Source of the DNA: Candidatus Scybalocola faecavium | GTDB taxonomy: Bacteria; Bacillota; Clostridia; Lachnospirales; Lachnospiraceae | Direction: 5' to 3' | NCBI GenBank assembly: GCA_018713145.1 | Contig: DVFP01000026.1 | Coordinates: 94,533-158,532 of the forward strand | Length of the DNA: 64,000 bases | Shown here: piece after piece, positions 1 through 9,267 of the stretch | Layout: every line of letters begins with the position of its first letter | Numbering within the stretch: the first letter of the stretch is position 1 | Program-made: the position numbers and the translations under genes | The notes under the pieces: model-generated | Told to the model about the DNA's origin: nothing | Seen by the model: the letters and a program-made list of their open reading frames with translations, nothing else | Databases searched by the model: none

Positions 1-45
1 GCTTAAGGGCATATATATACAAAAAAGCCCTAAGGACTTTTATAT

Positions 46-1371
46 ATGAACATCCATGTTGTTAAAGCCGGGGAAACAGCATCTGCTATTGCTGATGAAT
101 ACCATATCCCCCTAAAACTTCTTTTATCCCAAAACGGACTTAAAGTCGGAGAGGACCTGGTTCAGGGCCAGGCCCTCCTGATCCTTAAGCCCGCTCTTAT
201 CCATACTGTTGCTCCCGGAGATACCTTATGCCGGATCGCCAGGCAGCATCACATTTCTTTGCGTCAGCTTTACCGGAACAATCCGGGTTTGATCCAGAAA
301 ACCTATATTTATCCCGGAGATGAACTGGTCATCCAATACGGTCCGGATCCCGGGCCTAAAATTTCAGTCTCCGGCTACGCCTATCCTTTTATTGACATTT
401 CCACCTTTTTAGAAGCCCTTCCCTTTAACACTATATTTAATTCCTTTACGTGGGAAATCTGCCCGGACGGCAGTCTTAAAGGGTTAAATGACCAGGCCTT
501 AGTGGCTCTGGCCAAAAAGGAGGGCACAGCGCCCCACATGGTCCTGTCCAATCTCCGGGAACCTTTCGGCTTTGACAGCGCTATTGCCCATGATCTCCTG
601 GGCAATCCCAGTCAATGGCCGGATTTTATCCAAAAAGTAATGGAAGCAGTTTTGACTCACGGGTATTCAGGGGTCGATCTGGATTTTGAATATGTACCCA
701 AAGAAGACAAAGCGGCATATGCCCGTTTTGCCTCAGCTCTTTCCAGCCGCCTGCACAAGTCCGGCTGCCGGCTGACCATTGCCGTCAGCGCTAAAACAGA
801 GGATGAGACCACCAGTCCTCTTACAGAAGGTCTTGATTATAAAGCCCTTGGAGAGGCAGCTGACGCTGTGCTTCTTATGACCTATGAGTGGGGCTATGCC
901 GCCGGGGAACCTATGGCAGTGGCTCCCATCGGGCCGGTGACCCAGGTGGTGGAATATGCTGTGACCCGGATTCCTCCCCAAAAGCTCTTGCTCGGGATTC
1001 CCAATTACGGCTATGACTGGCCTCTGCCCTGGGTCCGGGATCAGACCAGGGCCTCTTCCGTAGGCAATCAGGAAGCCATTAACATTGCCAGAAAGCATCA
1101 TTGTGTCATTCAATTTGATCAAACAGCTCAGACGCCTTGGTTTACTTATATTCATGAAGGCCGTGAACATGTAGTATGGTTTGAAGATGTGCGCAGCATC
1201 CGCCAAAAACTGGAGCTGATACTAAAATACCAGCTAAAAGGCGCCGGCTACTGGAACCTGATGCGGCCTTTTACTCAAAACTGGCTTCTTTTAAACAGCC
1301 TGTTTTCTGTTCTGCCCGGATTCCCCAAAGCAGATCCCTGCGCCTCACACCTTTCGGCTTGGCCTCACTAA
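46..1371 (+). CDS. LysM-GH18 glycoside hydrolase (SleL/YaaH-like)
   Basis: Predicted peptidoglycan-binding glycosidase of the spore-cortex lytic type. Two N-terminal LysM modules (about residues 3-48 and 52-97) precede a GH18 barrel (about 107-420). The GH18 signature is seen as D211-L-D213-F-E215 after GYSGV, with E215 the expected acid/base. There is no signal peptide, as is usual for spore-coat SleL/YaaH enzymes that are packaged from the mother cell. The start ATG has an AAGGA site about 10 bases upstream. The C-terminus is odd: the last seven or so codons and the stop lie inside a repeated palindromic element (1350-1558), so the natural end was probably near residue 433. Spore role is inferred from architecture. 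Confidence 0.9.
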   Translation: MNIHVVKAGETASAIADEYHIPLKLLLSQNGLKVGEDLVQGQALLILKPALIHTVAPGDTLCRIARQHHISLRQLYRNNPGLIQKTYIYPGDELVIQYGPDPGPKISVSGYAYPFIDISTFLEALPFNTIFNSFTWEICPDGSLKGLNDQALVALAKKEGTAPHMVLSNLREPFGFDSAIAHDLLGNPSQWPDFIQKVMEAVLTHGYSGVDLDFEYVPKEDKAAYARFASALSSRLHKSGCRLTIAVSAKTEDETTSPLTEGLDYKALGEAADAVLLMTYEWGYAAGEPMAVAPIGPVTQVVEYAVTRIPPQKLLLGIPNYGYDWPLPWVRDQTRASSVGNQEAINIARKHHCVIQFDQTAQTPWFTYIHEGREHVVWFEDVRSIRQKLELILKYQLKGAGYWNLMRPFTQNWLLLNSLFSVLPGFPKADPCASHLSAWPH

Positions 1372-1558
1372 GGGTCGGGATGTGCGTTCCCACTAAGCTC
1401 AGCCTGCGCCTTCGGCTTGGCTTCACTAAGTGGTCTGGACGGGTAACATCCCTCCACTAAGCTCGGCCTGCGCCTTTCGGCTTGGCCTCACTAAGGGTCG
1501 GGATGTGCGTTCCCACTAAGCTCAGCCTGCGCCTTCGGCTTGGCTTCACTAAGTGGTC
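1350..1558. repeat. Tandem palindromic repeat cluster with an 86-bp exact duplication
   Basis: Bases 1350-1435 are repeated exactly at 1473-1558, offset 123 bp. Each copy itself contains two related sub-units of the form CACTAAG(..)GCCTGCGCC(t)TTCGGCTTGGC(..)CACTAAG, so about four related sub-units lie in a row. The core GCC-TTC-GGC can fold as a small hairpin, so this looks like a REP/BIME-type element, not a gene. The first unit begins inside the GH18 coding sequence and supplies its stop codon. Confidence 0.75.
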
Positions 1559-1566
1559 ACAGCAAA

Positions 1567-1597
1567 GGGGCTGTCTCGTTTTATGGGAGACAGCCCC
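1567..1597. terminator. 11-bp perfect stem-loop between convergent genes
   Basis: GGGGCTGTCTC at 1567-1577 pairs perfectly with GAGACAGCCCC at 1587-1597. It sits between the 3' ends of the convergent GH18 and Nudix genes. No clear T-run follows on either strand, so it may be a 3'-end hairpin or a repeat unit and not a classical intrinsic terminator. Confidence 0.5.
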
Positions 1598-1612
1598 TGG
1601 TGCTGGTATTTG

Positions 1613-2065
1613 TCAGAAATATTTTCTTGAGCCCCACAGATTGCTCCGTTTTAATTCCAGATATTCATTGTAGGCTTTCTCAAGAATCTGTTTTTCGTTT
1701 GTAAATTTCAGCAGATGATAAGCTTCATGATACTTATAATAGCCGGAATCCACAAAAAATTCTTCACGCTGTGGTTTGCTGAAATAGCTGTCAGCCATCA
1801 TCAGATACCAATGCACATCCTTAACGATCAGATCGTTGGTCGTGTTAAAAGTATATTGACTTTTTCCCACATATTTAATGATCGCCGCCTTTGCACCGGT
1901 CTCTTCCTTAACTTCACGAATCGCTGTTTCCTTATACTCTTCGCCCTCTTCAACAGTTCCTTTTGGTAATACCCATCCTTCATATTTATTTTTATAATTT
2001 TTATATAATAGAAGGATCTTACCTCTAAATATAACCACACCGCCGCAACTTGTTGCCTCAATCAT
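1613..2065 (-). CDS. Nudix hydrolase
   Basis: 150-residue single-domain Nudix hydrolase that hydrolyses a nucleoside diphosphate linked to another moiety; the substrate cannot be told. The complete Nudix box is visible: G36, x5, E42, x7, R50-E51, E54-E55, G57. The preceding WVLPKG and the small size resemble Ap4A-type or housekeeping mutator-type enzymes. An AGGAGG site lies just upstream of the ATG and a strong promoter lies at 2111-2139, so this is a monocistronic unit convergent with the GH18 gene. Confidence 0.88.
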   Translation of the reverse strand: MIEATSCGGVVIFRGKILLLYKNYKNKYEGWVLPKGTVEEGEEYKETAIREVKEETGAKAAIIKYVGKSQYTFNTTNDLIVKDVHWYLMMADSYFSKPQREEFFVDSGYYKYHEAYHLLKFTNEKQILEKAYNEYLELKRSNLWGSRKYF

Positions 2066-2110
2066 TGCAATTCCTCCTGTCAGTCAGGGTGTGTTTTTTC
2101 CACTGTAAAC

Positions 2111-2139
2111 AGTATACACTGTTTCAGGCGGCTTGACAA
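2111..2139 (-). promoter_or_regulatory. Sigma-A promoter of the Nudix gene
   Basis: On the minus strand TTGTCA (2134-2139), a 17-bp spacer and TATACT (2111-2116). The expected start of transcription is about 35-40 bases ahead of the ATG at 2065. Confidence 0.75.
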
Positions 2140-2154
2140 GGCTTCATAAGGGTC

Positions 2155-3861
2155 TTACTGAACATAAGCTGCAAAAAGCTGCTTTGCAATAGGCACAGCC
2201 ACATAAGAACTGCTGGTACTGGCATTTTCCACCAGAACACAGACAGCGATCTGAGGGTTTTCAACTGGAGCAAAACCTACAAACCAGGCATTATTCCCTG
2301 AATTTGTCACCTCAGCGGTTCCGGTCTTTCCGGCAACCGTATAGCCCATACCATTTAAAGCTGTGGCCGTTCCGCTTGTTACTGTCTCTGTCATCATCTC
2401 TGTTAATATGGAAGCTTCTGATGCTGTCATAAGATTTCCATAGCTTTCCGGCATATTTTTAGATACAGTATTTCCGTCATTGCTTTGTACACGATCCACC
2501 AGATAAGGCTCCATAAGAACACCGCCATTGGCAATCGCGCTGGTGATCATAGCTGCATGGAGAGGCGTCATGGTGGTATAGCCCTGCCCAATGGCAGTAG
2601 CCCCTTTAAGCCAATCGCTATCCGATGCGCTCAATTCAAAACTGCTCTTAACATGAGCAATATCCGTTGGCAGAGCGCGATTAAACAGCAGCGTATCAGC
2701 CAGCTGAGTAAATCGTCCTGCATCCAGCCCGGTTCCTATATTGGCAAACGAAGCATTACAGGAATTGGCAAAAGACTGGATCAGATTCTGGGTTCCGTGG
2801 ACAGTCCCATGATAGCAGGATAAGCCCTGCTGACCGCCGGCACCGTCAGAAAGAGAAATTCCGCCCTGGCAGGTATAAGTATAGCTGCTGTAATCCGGAT
2901 TTTCCCGAATATATTCCAGCGTTGTCAGTATCTTAAAAATAGAACCCGGGGTAAATAACCCTTGTGTCGCCTGATTTAAAAGGCTTTTATTGCCTTCCTG
3001 GGATATAATGGCAGAATAATTTTCCTCCAGAGTATTAGGATCATAATCCGGCTTAGACACCATAGCCAGCACCTTTCCGGTGCTCGGCTCGATAGCCACG
3101 ACAACGCCCTGGCTGCTGCCCAAAGCATCATAAGCCACCTGCTGGAGTTTTGTATTTAGCGTCGTTACCACATCATCGCCGGGACTTTTCTCATCCCTAA
3201 GATCATTTAACGCCTTTGTAAGAGGATTAATATTGGATAAAAGCAGATCCCCTTCATTTGACGCCTCCAAACCGGACTTGTTGATCTCTGAAGTTCCTAC
3301 CACATGAGCAAAAACATTTCCATAAGGATACTGACGGGTTTCGTTTCCGCCGGCATCTGTCACAGTTTGGGCCAACACCGCCCCATCTGAGGCAAGGATC
3401 CGTCCCCGGGTTGTTTTTTCCTGAAGCTTTGCAATATGGACATTCCCCGGACGATTGATCACATCCTTGCTTCCGGCTGCATTGTAATAAATAAAATATC
3501 CGATCGTTGCCACGAAAAGAAAAATAAATGCATACATGACCACAAGGATCTCCCGGTTTTTAACCCCTTTCGGCCGTTTAGCCTCTGCCTTTCGGATCTT
3601 CTTTTCTTCTTCTTTGTATATGGATGACGATTTATGACGGCCGCCTCTTGGCTCATCATAATCCTCCTGGAACGTATCATACCCGTCGTCGTAACTGTCA
3701 TACCCATCATCATATCTGTCACCGTATCCGGCAGAACCTACAGAATCATCATAGCCGTCATCCTCCGGAAGCTCAAAGTAGGTATCATCCCGGTCCGGGA
3801 ACATAAATGAATCATCGGGATGCCTGCCTTGGCTGCGGTGCGTATTCCTGCTGTTCTTCAT
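2155..3861 (-). CDS. Penicillin-binding transpeptidase (class B-like PBP)
   Basis: D,D-transpeptidase that cross-links peptidoglycan outside the membrane. The long N-terminus (about 100 residues, very rich in Asp, Tyr, Arg and Lys) is cytoplasmic; one transmembrane helix follows (ILVVMYAFIFLF region), then the transpeptidase domain with the active-site S-I-F-K in TPGSIFK, S-C-N in FANSCNA and K-T-G in AGKTGTAEV. The start is taken at the ATG at 3861, which has GTGAGG 9 bases upstream; a GTG at 3876 is the alternative. It overlaps the 3' end of the FtsW/RodA gene by 50 bp, so the two are translationally coupled. The pair resembles RodA-PbpA elongation or sporulation synthases. Confidence 0.92.
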   Translation of the reverse strand: MKNSRNTHRSQGRHPDDSFMFPDRDDTYFELPEDDGYDDSVGSAGYGDRYDDGYDSYDDGYDTFQEDYDEPRGGRHKSSSIYKEEEKKIRKAEAKRPKGVKNREILVVMYAFIFLFVATIGYFIYYNAAGSKDVINRPGNVHIAKLQEKTTRGRILASDGAVLAQTVTDAGGNETRQYPYGNVFAHVVGTSEINKSGLEASNEGDLLLSNINPLTKALNDLRDEKSPGDDVVTTLNTKLQQVAYDALGSSQGVVVAIEPSTGKVLAMVSKPDYDPNTLEENYSAIISQEGNKSLLNQATQGLFTPGSIFKILTTLEYIRENPDYSSYTYTCQGGISLSDGAGGQQGLSCYHGTVHGTQNLIQSFANSCNASFANIGTGLDAGRFTQLADTLLFNRALPTDIAHVKSSFELSASDSDWLKGATAIGQGYTTMTPLHAAMITSAIANGGVLMEPYLVDRVQSNDGNTVSKNMPESYGNLMTASEASILTEMMTETVTSGTATALNGMGYTVAGKTGTAEVTNSGNNAWFVGFAPVENPQIAVCVLVENASTSSSYVAVPIAKQLFAAYVQ

Positions 3862-5176
3862 AGATCTGTGCCTCACTTTCTTTCTGTTTTAACAGATATA
3901 GTCCCTGGATAACTGCAAACGTTATGATGGTGGATAAAATAGAGCTTCCGCCGTAACTGATCAGGGGCAGGGTCACACCGGTATGGGGGATGAATTTAAT
4001 AACACCGCCCAGGGTCAAAAACAGCTGGAAAGCATAAGCCGCGCTCAGGCCAATGGCCAAAAGCTTGTAAAAAGGCCGGGTAAGCTGAAGCGATATATTA
4101 ATAAACATAATAAAACAGCTGATATATACAAGAACAATACAAATAGCAAACAGACCGCCCAGCTCTTCACAAATGGCGGAAAAAATAAAGTCCGATTCCA
4201 CAATAGGAATATCCCTGGGAGCTCCCTGATAAAGTCCCATGCCAAACCAGCCGCCGGTGCCTATGGCAAATAAAGACTGAGCGATCTGATAGCCGGTCCC
4301 TGCGTAATCTGCCCATGGGTTAAGCCATACCTGAACACGAACCTGTACCTGTCCGAAAAACCGGTAGGCAATCACTGACGCTGCAGCCAGGCCCCCAAAA
4401 CCGATAGCCAGATACCTGGCCTTCTGGCTGGCCACATAGACCATAAAAAGATAGGTCATAAAAAAGATCACTGCCGCGCCCAGGTCATTTTCCGCAACAA
4501 GCACAAGGACAAAAGCTGCTGCAAAGATTGAAACAAAGACCAGATACTTAAAATCGGTTCTCCTGCACAGCATAGCTGCAGCAAAAAAAACAAAGATCAC
4601 CTTTGCCAGCTCCGAGGGCTGAAGACCGATGGGACCGATCTGGATCCAGTTGGTGGCGCCGTTGGCCGATCGTCCGAAAACAAACACTGAAGCCAGCACA
4701 AGAAAACACAAAACTCCGTAAACAATACCAAACCGGTCCAGTGTATGCACTTTTGCAATGATCACAGGAATGACCAGGGCCACCGCCGCACCGGCTACAG
4801 CAATACAAAACTGGCGGATGGCCAGATCAAAATCCAGCCGTGTCAGCATGACAAACCCTACCATCATTAAAAAACACATATTATTTACAAGAAGCCTGCT
4901 GGCATGGCGGTACATCACCGAGTACAGCACCAAAGTGACCACAAAAAAGATCACCTGGAAAATGTAAAACGCCAATACAGCCATCGTCCGTTCATTAAGG
5001 AAAATGATCAGATAACAGACAAAGTGGATCAAAAACATCAGGATATTCTGCGTCATATACACAGATCCCCGATCCCAGGCATGCTTTGACCGAAATACCG
5101 TAAAACACTTCATGGCATATACGGCTGCAAGAATGATCAGCAAATATCTGGAAAGCTGCGTTAATAAATTAACCAT
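3812..5176 (-). CDS. FtsW/RodA/SpoVE-family glycosyltransferase
   Basis: SEDS-family polytopic membrane protein (454 residues, about 10-12 hydrophobic segments) that polymerises lipid II into glycan strands with a partner class B PBP. The family signature is seen in PSELAKV and in LPLISYGGSS near the C-terminus. ATG at 5176 follows AGGTGA. It lies 11 bases after the U32 peptidase gene and overlaps the PBP gene, so it is in one operon with its probable partner. Which SEDS branch (FtsW, RodA or SpoVE) it belongs to cannot be decided by eye; the 50-residue or so extra N-terminal membrane part is typical of clostridial members linked to PBPs. Confidence 0.92.
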   Translation of the reverse strand: MVNLLTQLSRYLLIILAAVYAMKCFTVFRSKHAWDRGSVYMTQNILMFLIHFVCYLIIFLNERTMAVLAFYIFQVIFFVVTLVLYSVMYRHASRLLVNNMCFLMMVGFVMLTRLDFDLAIRQFCIAVAGAAVALVIPVIIAKVHTLDRFGIVYGVLCFLVLASVFVFGRSANGATNWIQIGPIGLQPSELAKVIFVFFAAAMLCRRTDFKYLVFVSIFAAAFVLVLVAENDLGAAVIFFMTYLFMVYVASQKARYLAIGFGGLAAASVIAYRFFGQVQVRVQVWLNPWADYAGTGYQIAQSLFAIGTGGWFGMGLYQGAPRDIPIVESDFIFSAICEELGGLFAICIVLVYISCFIMFINISLQLTRPFYKLLAIGLSAAYAFQLFLTLGGVIKFIPHTGVTLPLISYGGSSILSTIITFAVIQGLYLLKQKESEAQIYEEQQEYAPQPRQASR

Positions 5177-5187
5177 AAGTCACCTGC

Positions 5188-7548
5188 CTATTCTACGCCC
5201 CGGTTGAAATGCCCCCGGGTAAATTCTTTATGTATGTTTTCATATGGATCAGAAAGGATCCTTCGGACCATCTGAGGTGTTTCCACTGTAAAGTTGTAGC
5301 GCCACACGCCGGCACATAATCTGGAAAGCTTTTCCCCCTGATCATAAATAACAAGGGGAAGGCTGTTATAAATAAGATTATAGCAGGCGGAGCATACATT
5401 TTTTACAGGGAAATGCCGGCCGGTCCGGTCAGACAGCTCCATGATGCCAGGCTTCTTATCACATCCCAGGAGATTTTTCCGAAGGCACTGAGCTGTAACC
5501 ATTAAAGGAATACGGCCATAGACGATAATTTCCTCACCGGTACAGCCACGCCGGGACAGTTCAGCGCTGTTAAGCTCCAGGGGCACTGTAGTGCGCCGGA
5601 TACCCAGACTGCGGTAATACTCTACAGCACGGCGGTTCATCGTATAAACACCGGCATCTGAAACTACACACATATCTTCCCTCACAAGGCCTTCCCTTTT
5701 GAGAAATTCCAGGCTTTCCATATTTCTCACCATATATCCGTCCAGCCCCAGCGCTTTTAAAAATCCCGCCCGGTCATGCCAGCTTTTTCTTACCAAATCC
5801 CGGAAAATATGAGGAAGCGCCAAAAACACCTTCATTCCCCGTTTTTTTAATCCGGCGATTTCCTCCCTAATGTCCGGTTCATCTGCAAGCCAGGGTTCTA
5901 AATAAACAATGGACACAAAATCCTGCTCCTCCAGCACCCGGGCCTGCTCCATAGTGCTGACCAGTGCCGCTTTTATGGCAGGAACAGCCTCATCCTCTTT
6001 CTTCTGGTGAAAAGCAGCTTCATGGGGAAATGGGATAAGCTCTCTGGCATACCGGTCTTTAATCTGACAAAGCAATGCCTGGATGCCATCCCTTCGAAGC
6101 TGATTGAGCCCGGTAATGGATACATAAGCATCTTCGTCCATTTTTATATCTACAGACTCCACATAAAAGGGTGTATTCCCTGTTTTTGAAATTCTCTTCT
6201 CCACATCTTCCCGATTTAATGGATGTTTTGATGCAGTTTCTACCACAGGTCCTAAAGCTTCCGCCTGAAAGCTGCCATACATCAGTTTTATTTTAGCAGG
6301 AAAATCTTTAAAAAGTGTTAATGAAATGTAAATCTTTTCTTGATTTTTATTGGATAAAAATCTTGTATCAATGGAATCCATCAATGTTTTATTATATATT
6401 CGGAAAATCCTTGTTCCGGGCTGCAGCTTTTGCCACCCGGATATTAAGCCGGTTTTTCCCGGCATATATGTTTCCTGTACAGAGATACTGTCTTTATCGC
6501 CGCATCCTTCCGGGAGCAGCACATCCCCTTTTTCTATCTTTACTTCCGGCTTAAACACTGTATTTTTCCCCTGACCCGCTAAAGTCCCTACACAGCTGCC
6601 CTGATGGTTGGGACGATCAAGGGTCATCATTTTCGGGCCATTGTGCTGACAATAATAGCCTTTGCAAAAGCCGCCCCGGTTATACAGCTCCATTAAGCCC
6701 CGCACATCCTGAGGATCAACATCATAACCGTCTTTTCCCCGGGCCTGATACAGATCCACATACTTTCTATATATATATGACACATATGCCGCATATTCCG
6801 GACGTTTCATGCGGCCTTCAATCTTAAAAGAATCCACGCCAGCCTCACAAAGCTGAGGAATATATTCCAGGCCGCACATATCCTTCAGGCTCAAAAGATA
6901 CGGCGCCTTGCGGCTGCTTACCGGCTTTCCGTTTTCATACAGACTGTAGGGAAGCCGGCAGGGCTGGGCACACCGGCCTCTGTTCCCGCTGCGTCCGCCG
7001 ATCATACTGCTTAATAAACACTGGCCGGAATAAGAATAGCACATAGCTCCGTGGACAAAACACTCGATTTCACCCTGAAAAACTTCTTTAACTGACCGGA
7101 TCTCCTCCAATGAAAGTTCTCTGGCCGGAACAATACGGGTGACTCCCAATGCCTTTAACTGTCTGGCATGATCCGGAGAAACCACCGTCATCTGAGTGCT
7201 GGCATGGATCGGAAGCTCAGGAAACCACTTCTGCACAGCGCAAAGGACACCCATATCCTGGACAAGTACCGCATCCAATCCCCGGACATACAAAGGGGCA
7301 AGATATTCATACAGCTCCTCCTCCAGTTCCCGGTCCTTAAGAAGTGTATTCACGGTTAAATACAGCTTTTTCCCGTGGATATGGGCATAGTCAATGGCCT
7401 CAAGAAGACCCTGACCATCAGGATTTTTCGCATACGCTCTGGCTCCAAACTTTTGTCCGCCCATATAGACAGCATCTGCCCCGGCACTAAAAGCTCCCGC
7501 CATACTTTCAAAAGAACCGGCAGGGGCCAGTATCTCTATATTTTTCAT
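5188..7548 (-). CDS. Peptidase U32 family protein with DUF3656-type C-terminus
   Basis: 786-residue U32 protein, annotated in databases as collagenase-like; characterised relatives (RlhA/YhbU, TrhP) act in tRNA or rRNA hydroxylation, so a role in RNA modification is as likely as proteolysis. The N-terminal U32 core starts ILAPAGS and carries the conserved CFVHGAMCYSYSGQCLLSS segment and the GRCAQPCR cysteines, followed by SLKDMCGL and a long C-terminal DUF3656-like part. The start is set at the ATG at 7548, nine bases after GGGAGG; an upstream reading frame to 7677 lacks a ribosome site and crosses the zapA terminator. Synteny ruvA-ruvB-zapA-U32 is common in Clostridia. Confidence 0.9.
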   Translation of the reverse strand: MKNIEILAPAGSFESMAGAFSAGADAVYMGGQKFGARAYAKNPDGQGLLEAIDYAHIHGKKLYLTVNTLLKDRELEEELYEYLAPLYVRGLDAVLVQDMGVLCAVQKWFPELPIHASTQMTVVSPDHARQLKALGVTRIVPARELSLEEIRSVKEVFQGEIECFVHGAMCYSYSGQCLLSSMIGGRSGNRGRCAQPCRLPYSLYENGKPVSSRKAPYLLSLKDMCGLEYIPQLCEAGVDSFKIEGRMKRPEYAAYVSYIYRKYVDLYQARGKDGYDVDPQDVRGLMELYNRGGFCKGYYCQHNGPKMMTLDRPNHQGSCVGTLAGQGKNTVFKPEVKIEKGDVLLPEGCGDKDSISVQETYMPGKTGLISGWQKLQPGTRIFRIYNKTLMDSIDTRFLSNKNQEKIYISLTLFKDFPAKIKLMYGSFQAEALGPVVETASKHPLNREDVEKRISKTGNTPFYVESVDIKMDEDAYVSITGLNQLRRDGIQALLCQIKDRYARELIPFPHEAAFHQKKEDEAVPAIKAALVSTMEQARVLEEQDFVSIVYLEPWLADEPDIREEIAGLKKRGMKVFLALPHIFRDLVRKSWHDRAGFLKALGLDGYMVRNMESLEFLKREGLVREDMCVVSDAGVYTMNRRAVEYYRSLGIRRTTVPLELNSAELSRRGCTGEEIIVYGRIPLMVTAQCLRKNLLGCDKKPGIMELSDRTGRHFPVKNVCSACYNLIYNSLPLVIYDQGEKLSRLCAGVWRYNFTVETPQMVRRILSDPYENIHKEFTRGHFNRGVE

Positions 7549-7646
7549 AAACATTTTCCTCCCTGTAAAGCGGCACGCCCTGTGTACGAAAGCCTCGGAT
7601 TGCTCCGCGCTGGCGCGCTTTGAGACTGGCTTTCTATAAAAATAAA

Positions 7647-7672
7647 GTGCTGCATGATAAAAAATGCAACAC
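7647..7672 (-). terminator. Intrinsic terminator after zapA
   Basis: On the minus strand GTGTTGCAT pairs with ATGCAGCAC (one G-T pair) and is followed by TTTATTTTTATAG. It lies 8 bases after the zapA stop codon, so U32-FtsW-PBP must rely on read-through or a promoter in 7549-7646. Confidence 0.7.
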
Positions 7673-7680
7673 CCCATTTA

Positions 7681-8082
7681 TTATTTATGATACGCTTTTG
7701 TCTCCAGCTTTACGATCTGTTTTTGAAGTTCATTGATCTCGTTTTTCAGATTTTCAATCTCCTTGTCAGCTTCTTCCAGACGGATCTGGGAAGAAATAAG
7801 TTCATGTTTTAGATCATATTCTACCTTATCTTTATCTTCCATCTCCTGTTCCATCAATTCGATCTGACTTTTGGCCTTGTAGTAGTCATCTGCCATATTC
7901 AGCTCCAGAAGAATCTTCTGCATATCCGAGTTCAGGCGACGATAATTGGGTGTATCATTTAATTCGGCCATCTTATTATTTATGTATAAGGCAATCTTTT
8001 GAAGATACTCTTCGCCTTCATATCCGCTAAGCGTGTAAACCTTGCCGCCAATCACGACCTGTATATCTGTTTTTGATGACAT
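7681..8082 (-). CDS. zapA: Cell division protein ZapA
   Basis: 133-residue ZapA homologue that bundles FtsZ filaments at the division site. The N-terminal ZapA domain (IQVVIGGKVYTLSGYEGEEYL, then a short helix ending in NNKMAEL) is followed by a long charged coiled coil (about 65-130), longer than in E. coli ZapA but usual in Clostridia. The ATG at 8082 has AGGAGG 8 bases upstream. It is preceded by its own promoter and a leader that carries a hairpin repeat, and followed by a terminator. Confidence 0.88.
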   Translation of the reverse strand: MSSKTDIQVVIGGKVYTLSGYEGEEYLQKIALYINNKMAELNDTPNYRRLNSDMQKILLELNMADDYYKAKSQIELMEQEMEDKDKVEYDLKHELISSQIRLEEADKEIENLKNEINELQKQIVKLETKAYHK

Positions 8083-8128
8083 GAAGCAGTCCTCCTAACC
8101 CTTACTCTTCGTAAATATATTGTAATCC

Positions 8129-8163
8129 TTCAGGACGGCGCAAAAAAGATACGCCGCCCCGAG
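8129..8163. repeat. Hairpin repeat, copy 1 (zapA leader)
   Basis: TTCAGGACGGCG, a short A-rich loop (CAAAAAAGAT) and ACGCCGCCCCGAG form an imperfect stem in the zapA 5' leader. The same left arm and the AAAAAAG/AGATACGCCG loop edges occur, in the opposite orientation relative to the gene, in the thrC leader at 46396-46440. Confidence 0.6.
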
Positions 8164-8179
8164 TCGTTATAATACATTT

Positions 8180-8208
8180 ATTATAAACGAAAGCAATCAA
8201 AAGCACAA
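8180..8208 (-). promoter_or_regulatory. Sigma-A promoter of zapA
   Basis: Minus-strand TTGTGC (8203-8208), 17-bp spacer, TATAAT (8180-8185). It gives a leader of about 90 nt that contains the hairpin repeat at 8129-8163. Confidence 0.7.
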
Positions 8209-8238
8209 CCTATTTTGTCAGCTCTGATCCCTATATTT

Positions 8239-9237
8239 TTATTTTGGCGGTCTGAGTCCGAAATGCTCATAGGCTGCCGCAGTCACCACGCGGCCTCTTG
8301 GCGTCCTGGAAAGAAGCCCGTTTTTAATAAGATAAGGCTCATACACATCTTCCAATGTGGATGCATCCTCGCCAATAGCTGCGGCCAGCGTATCCAGTCC
8401 TACCGGCTTCCCGTCAAACTTGTCAATCATAGTCATGATAATCGCCCGGTCAATATGATCCAGCCCCAGGGAATCAATCTCTAAAAGATCCAGGGCCTCT
8501 GCCGCTATATCAGCAGTGATCACTCCGTCATACCGTACCTGGGCATAATCCCTCACCCGCTTTAAAAGCCGGTTTGCCAGCCTTGGGGTTCCTCTGGAAC
8601 GCCGCGCCAGCTCCAGGGCCCCGTATTCATTGATCTTAACATGAAGAAGCTGGGCCGAACGGCAGATGATCTGGCTCAACTCCTGGGGGGAATAAAATTC
8701 CAGGCGGCTGACCACACCAAAACGGTCTCTCAGCGGGGCAGTTAAAAGCCCGGCCCGCGTTGTTGCCCCCACCAAAGTAAACCTGGGAAGATCAAGGCGG
8801 ACGGAACGGGCAGTCGCACCTTTTCCGATCATAATATCAATAGCAAAGTCTTCCATGGCAGGATAAAGCACTTCCTCCACCTGCCGGTTCAGCCGGTGGA
8901 TCTCATCAATAAATAGCAGATCTCCTTCTGTCAGGCTGTTTAAAATAGCCGCAATCTCCCCGGGCTTTTCAATAGCCGGGCCGCTGGTCACCTTCAGGTT
9001 CACATTCATCTCATTAGCAATGATCCCTGCCAGGGTCGTCTTTCCCAGTCCGGGAGGCCCGTAAAACAGCACATGATCCAACGGCTCCTCTCTTTGTTTA
9101 GCCGCCTCAATATATATTTTTAAGGTTTCCTTGGCTTTTGTCTGTCCGATATAATCTTTAAGGAGCTTGGGCCGCAGATTATTTTCAATTTTAATATCCT
9201 CTTCCACCAATTCTGTGGTAATAATTCGACGGTTCAT
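8239..9237 (-). CDS. ruvB: Holliday junction branch migration helicase RuvB
   Basis: AAA+ motor of the RuvAB complex that drives branch migration at Holliday junctions. Walker A is GPPGLGKT (60-67), Walker B is LLFIDEIH, sensor 1 is GATTRAG and the arginine finger lies in APLRDRFG; a winged-helix C-terminus ends the protein (332 residues, normal length). ATG at 9237 follows AAGGAGG. It is 30 bases downstream of ruvA in a two-gene unit. Confidence 0.97.
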   Translation of the reverse strand: MNRRIITTELVEEDIKIENNLRPKLLKDYIGQTKAKETLKIYIEAAKQREEPLDHVLFYGPPGLGKTTLAGIIANEMNVNLKVTSGPAIEKPGEIAAILNSLTEGDLLFIDEIHRLNRQVEEVLYPAMEDFAIDIMIGKGATARSVRLDLPRFTLVGATTRAGLLTAPLRDRFGVVSRLEFYSPQELSQIICRSAQLLHVKINEYGALELARRSRGTPRLANRLLKRVRDYAQVRYDGVITADIAAEALDLLEIDSLGLDHIDRAIIMTMIDKFDGKPVGLDTLAAAIGEDASTLEDVYEPYLIKNGLLSRTPRGRVVTAAAYEHFGLRPPK

Positions 9238-9267
9238 ACGTTCCTCCTTGAATAGGAAAAATACAGG

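Noticed and set aside
733..1206. 157-codon minus-strand frame inside the GH18 gene
   Set aside because: Antisense to a well-supported gene with all catalytic motifs; no promoter or ribosome site.
1482..1673. 63-codon plus-strand frame through the repeat cluster
   Set aside because: It begins inside the palindromic repeat, has no ribosome site and runs into the 3' end of the Nudix gene.
5188..7677. N-terminally extended form of the U32 protein (start at 7677)
   Set aside because: No ribosome site at the upstream start, the extension crosses the zapA terminator, and the family N-terminus begins at the ATG at 7548.
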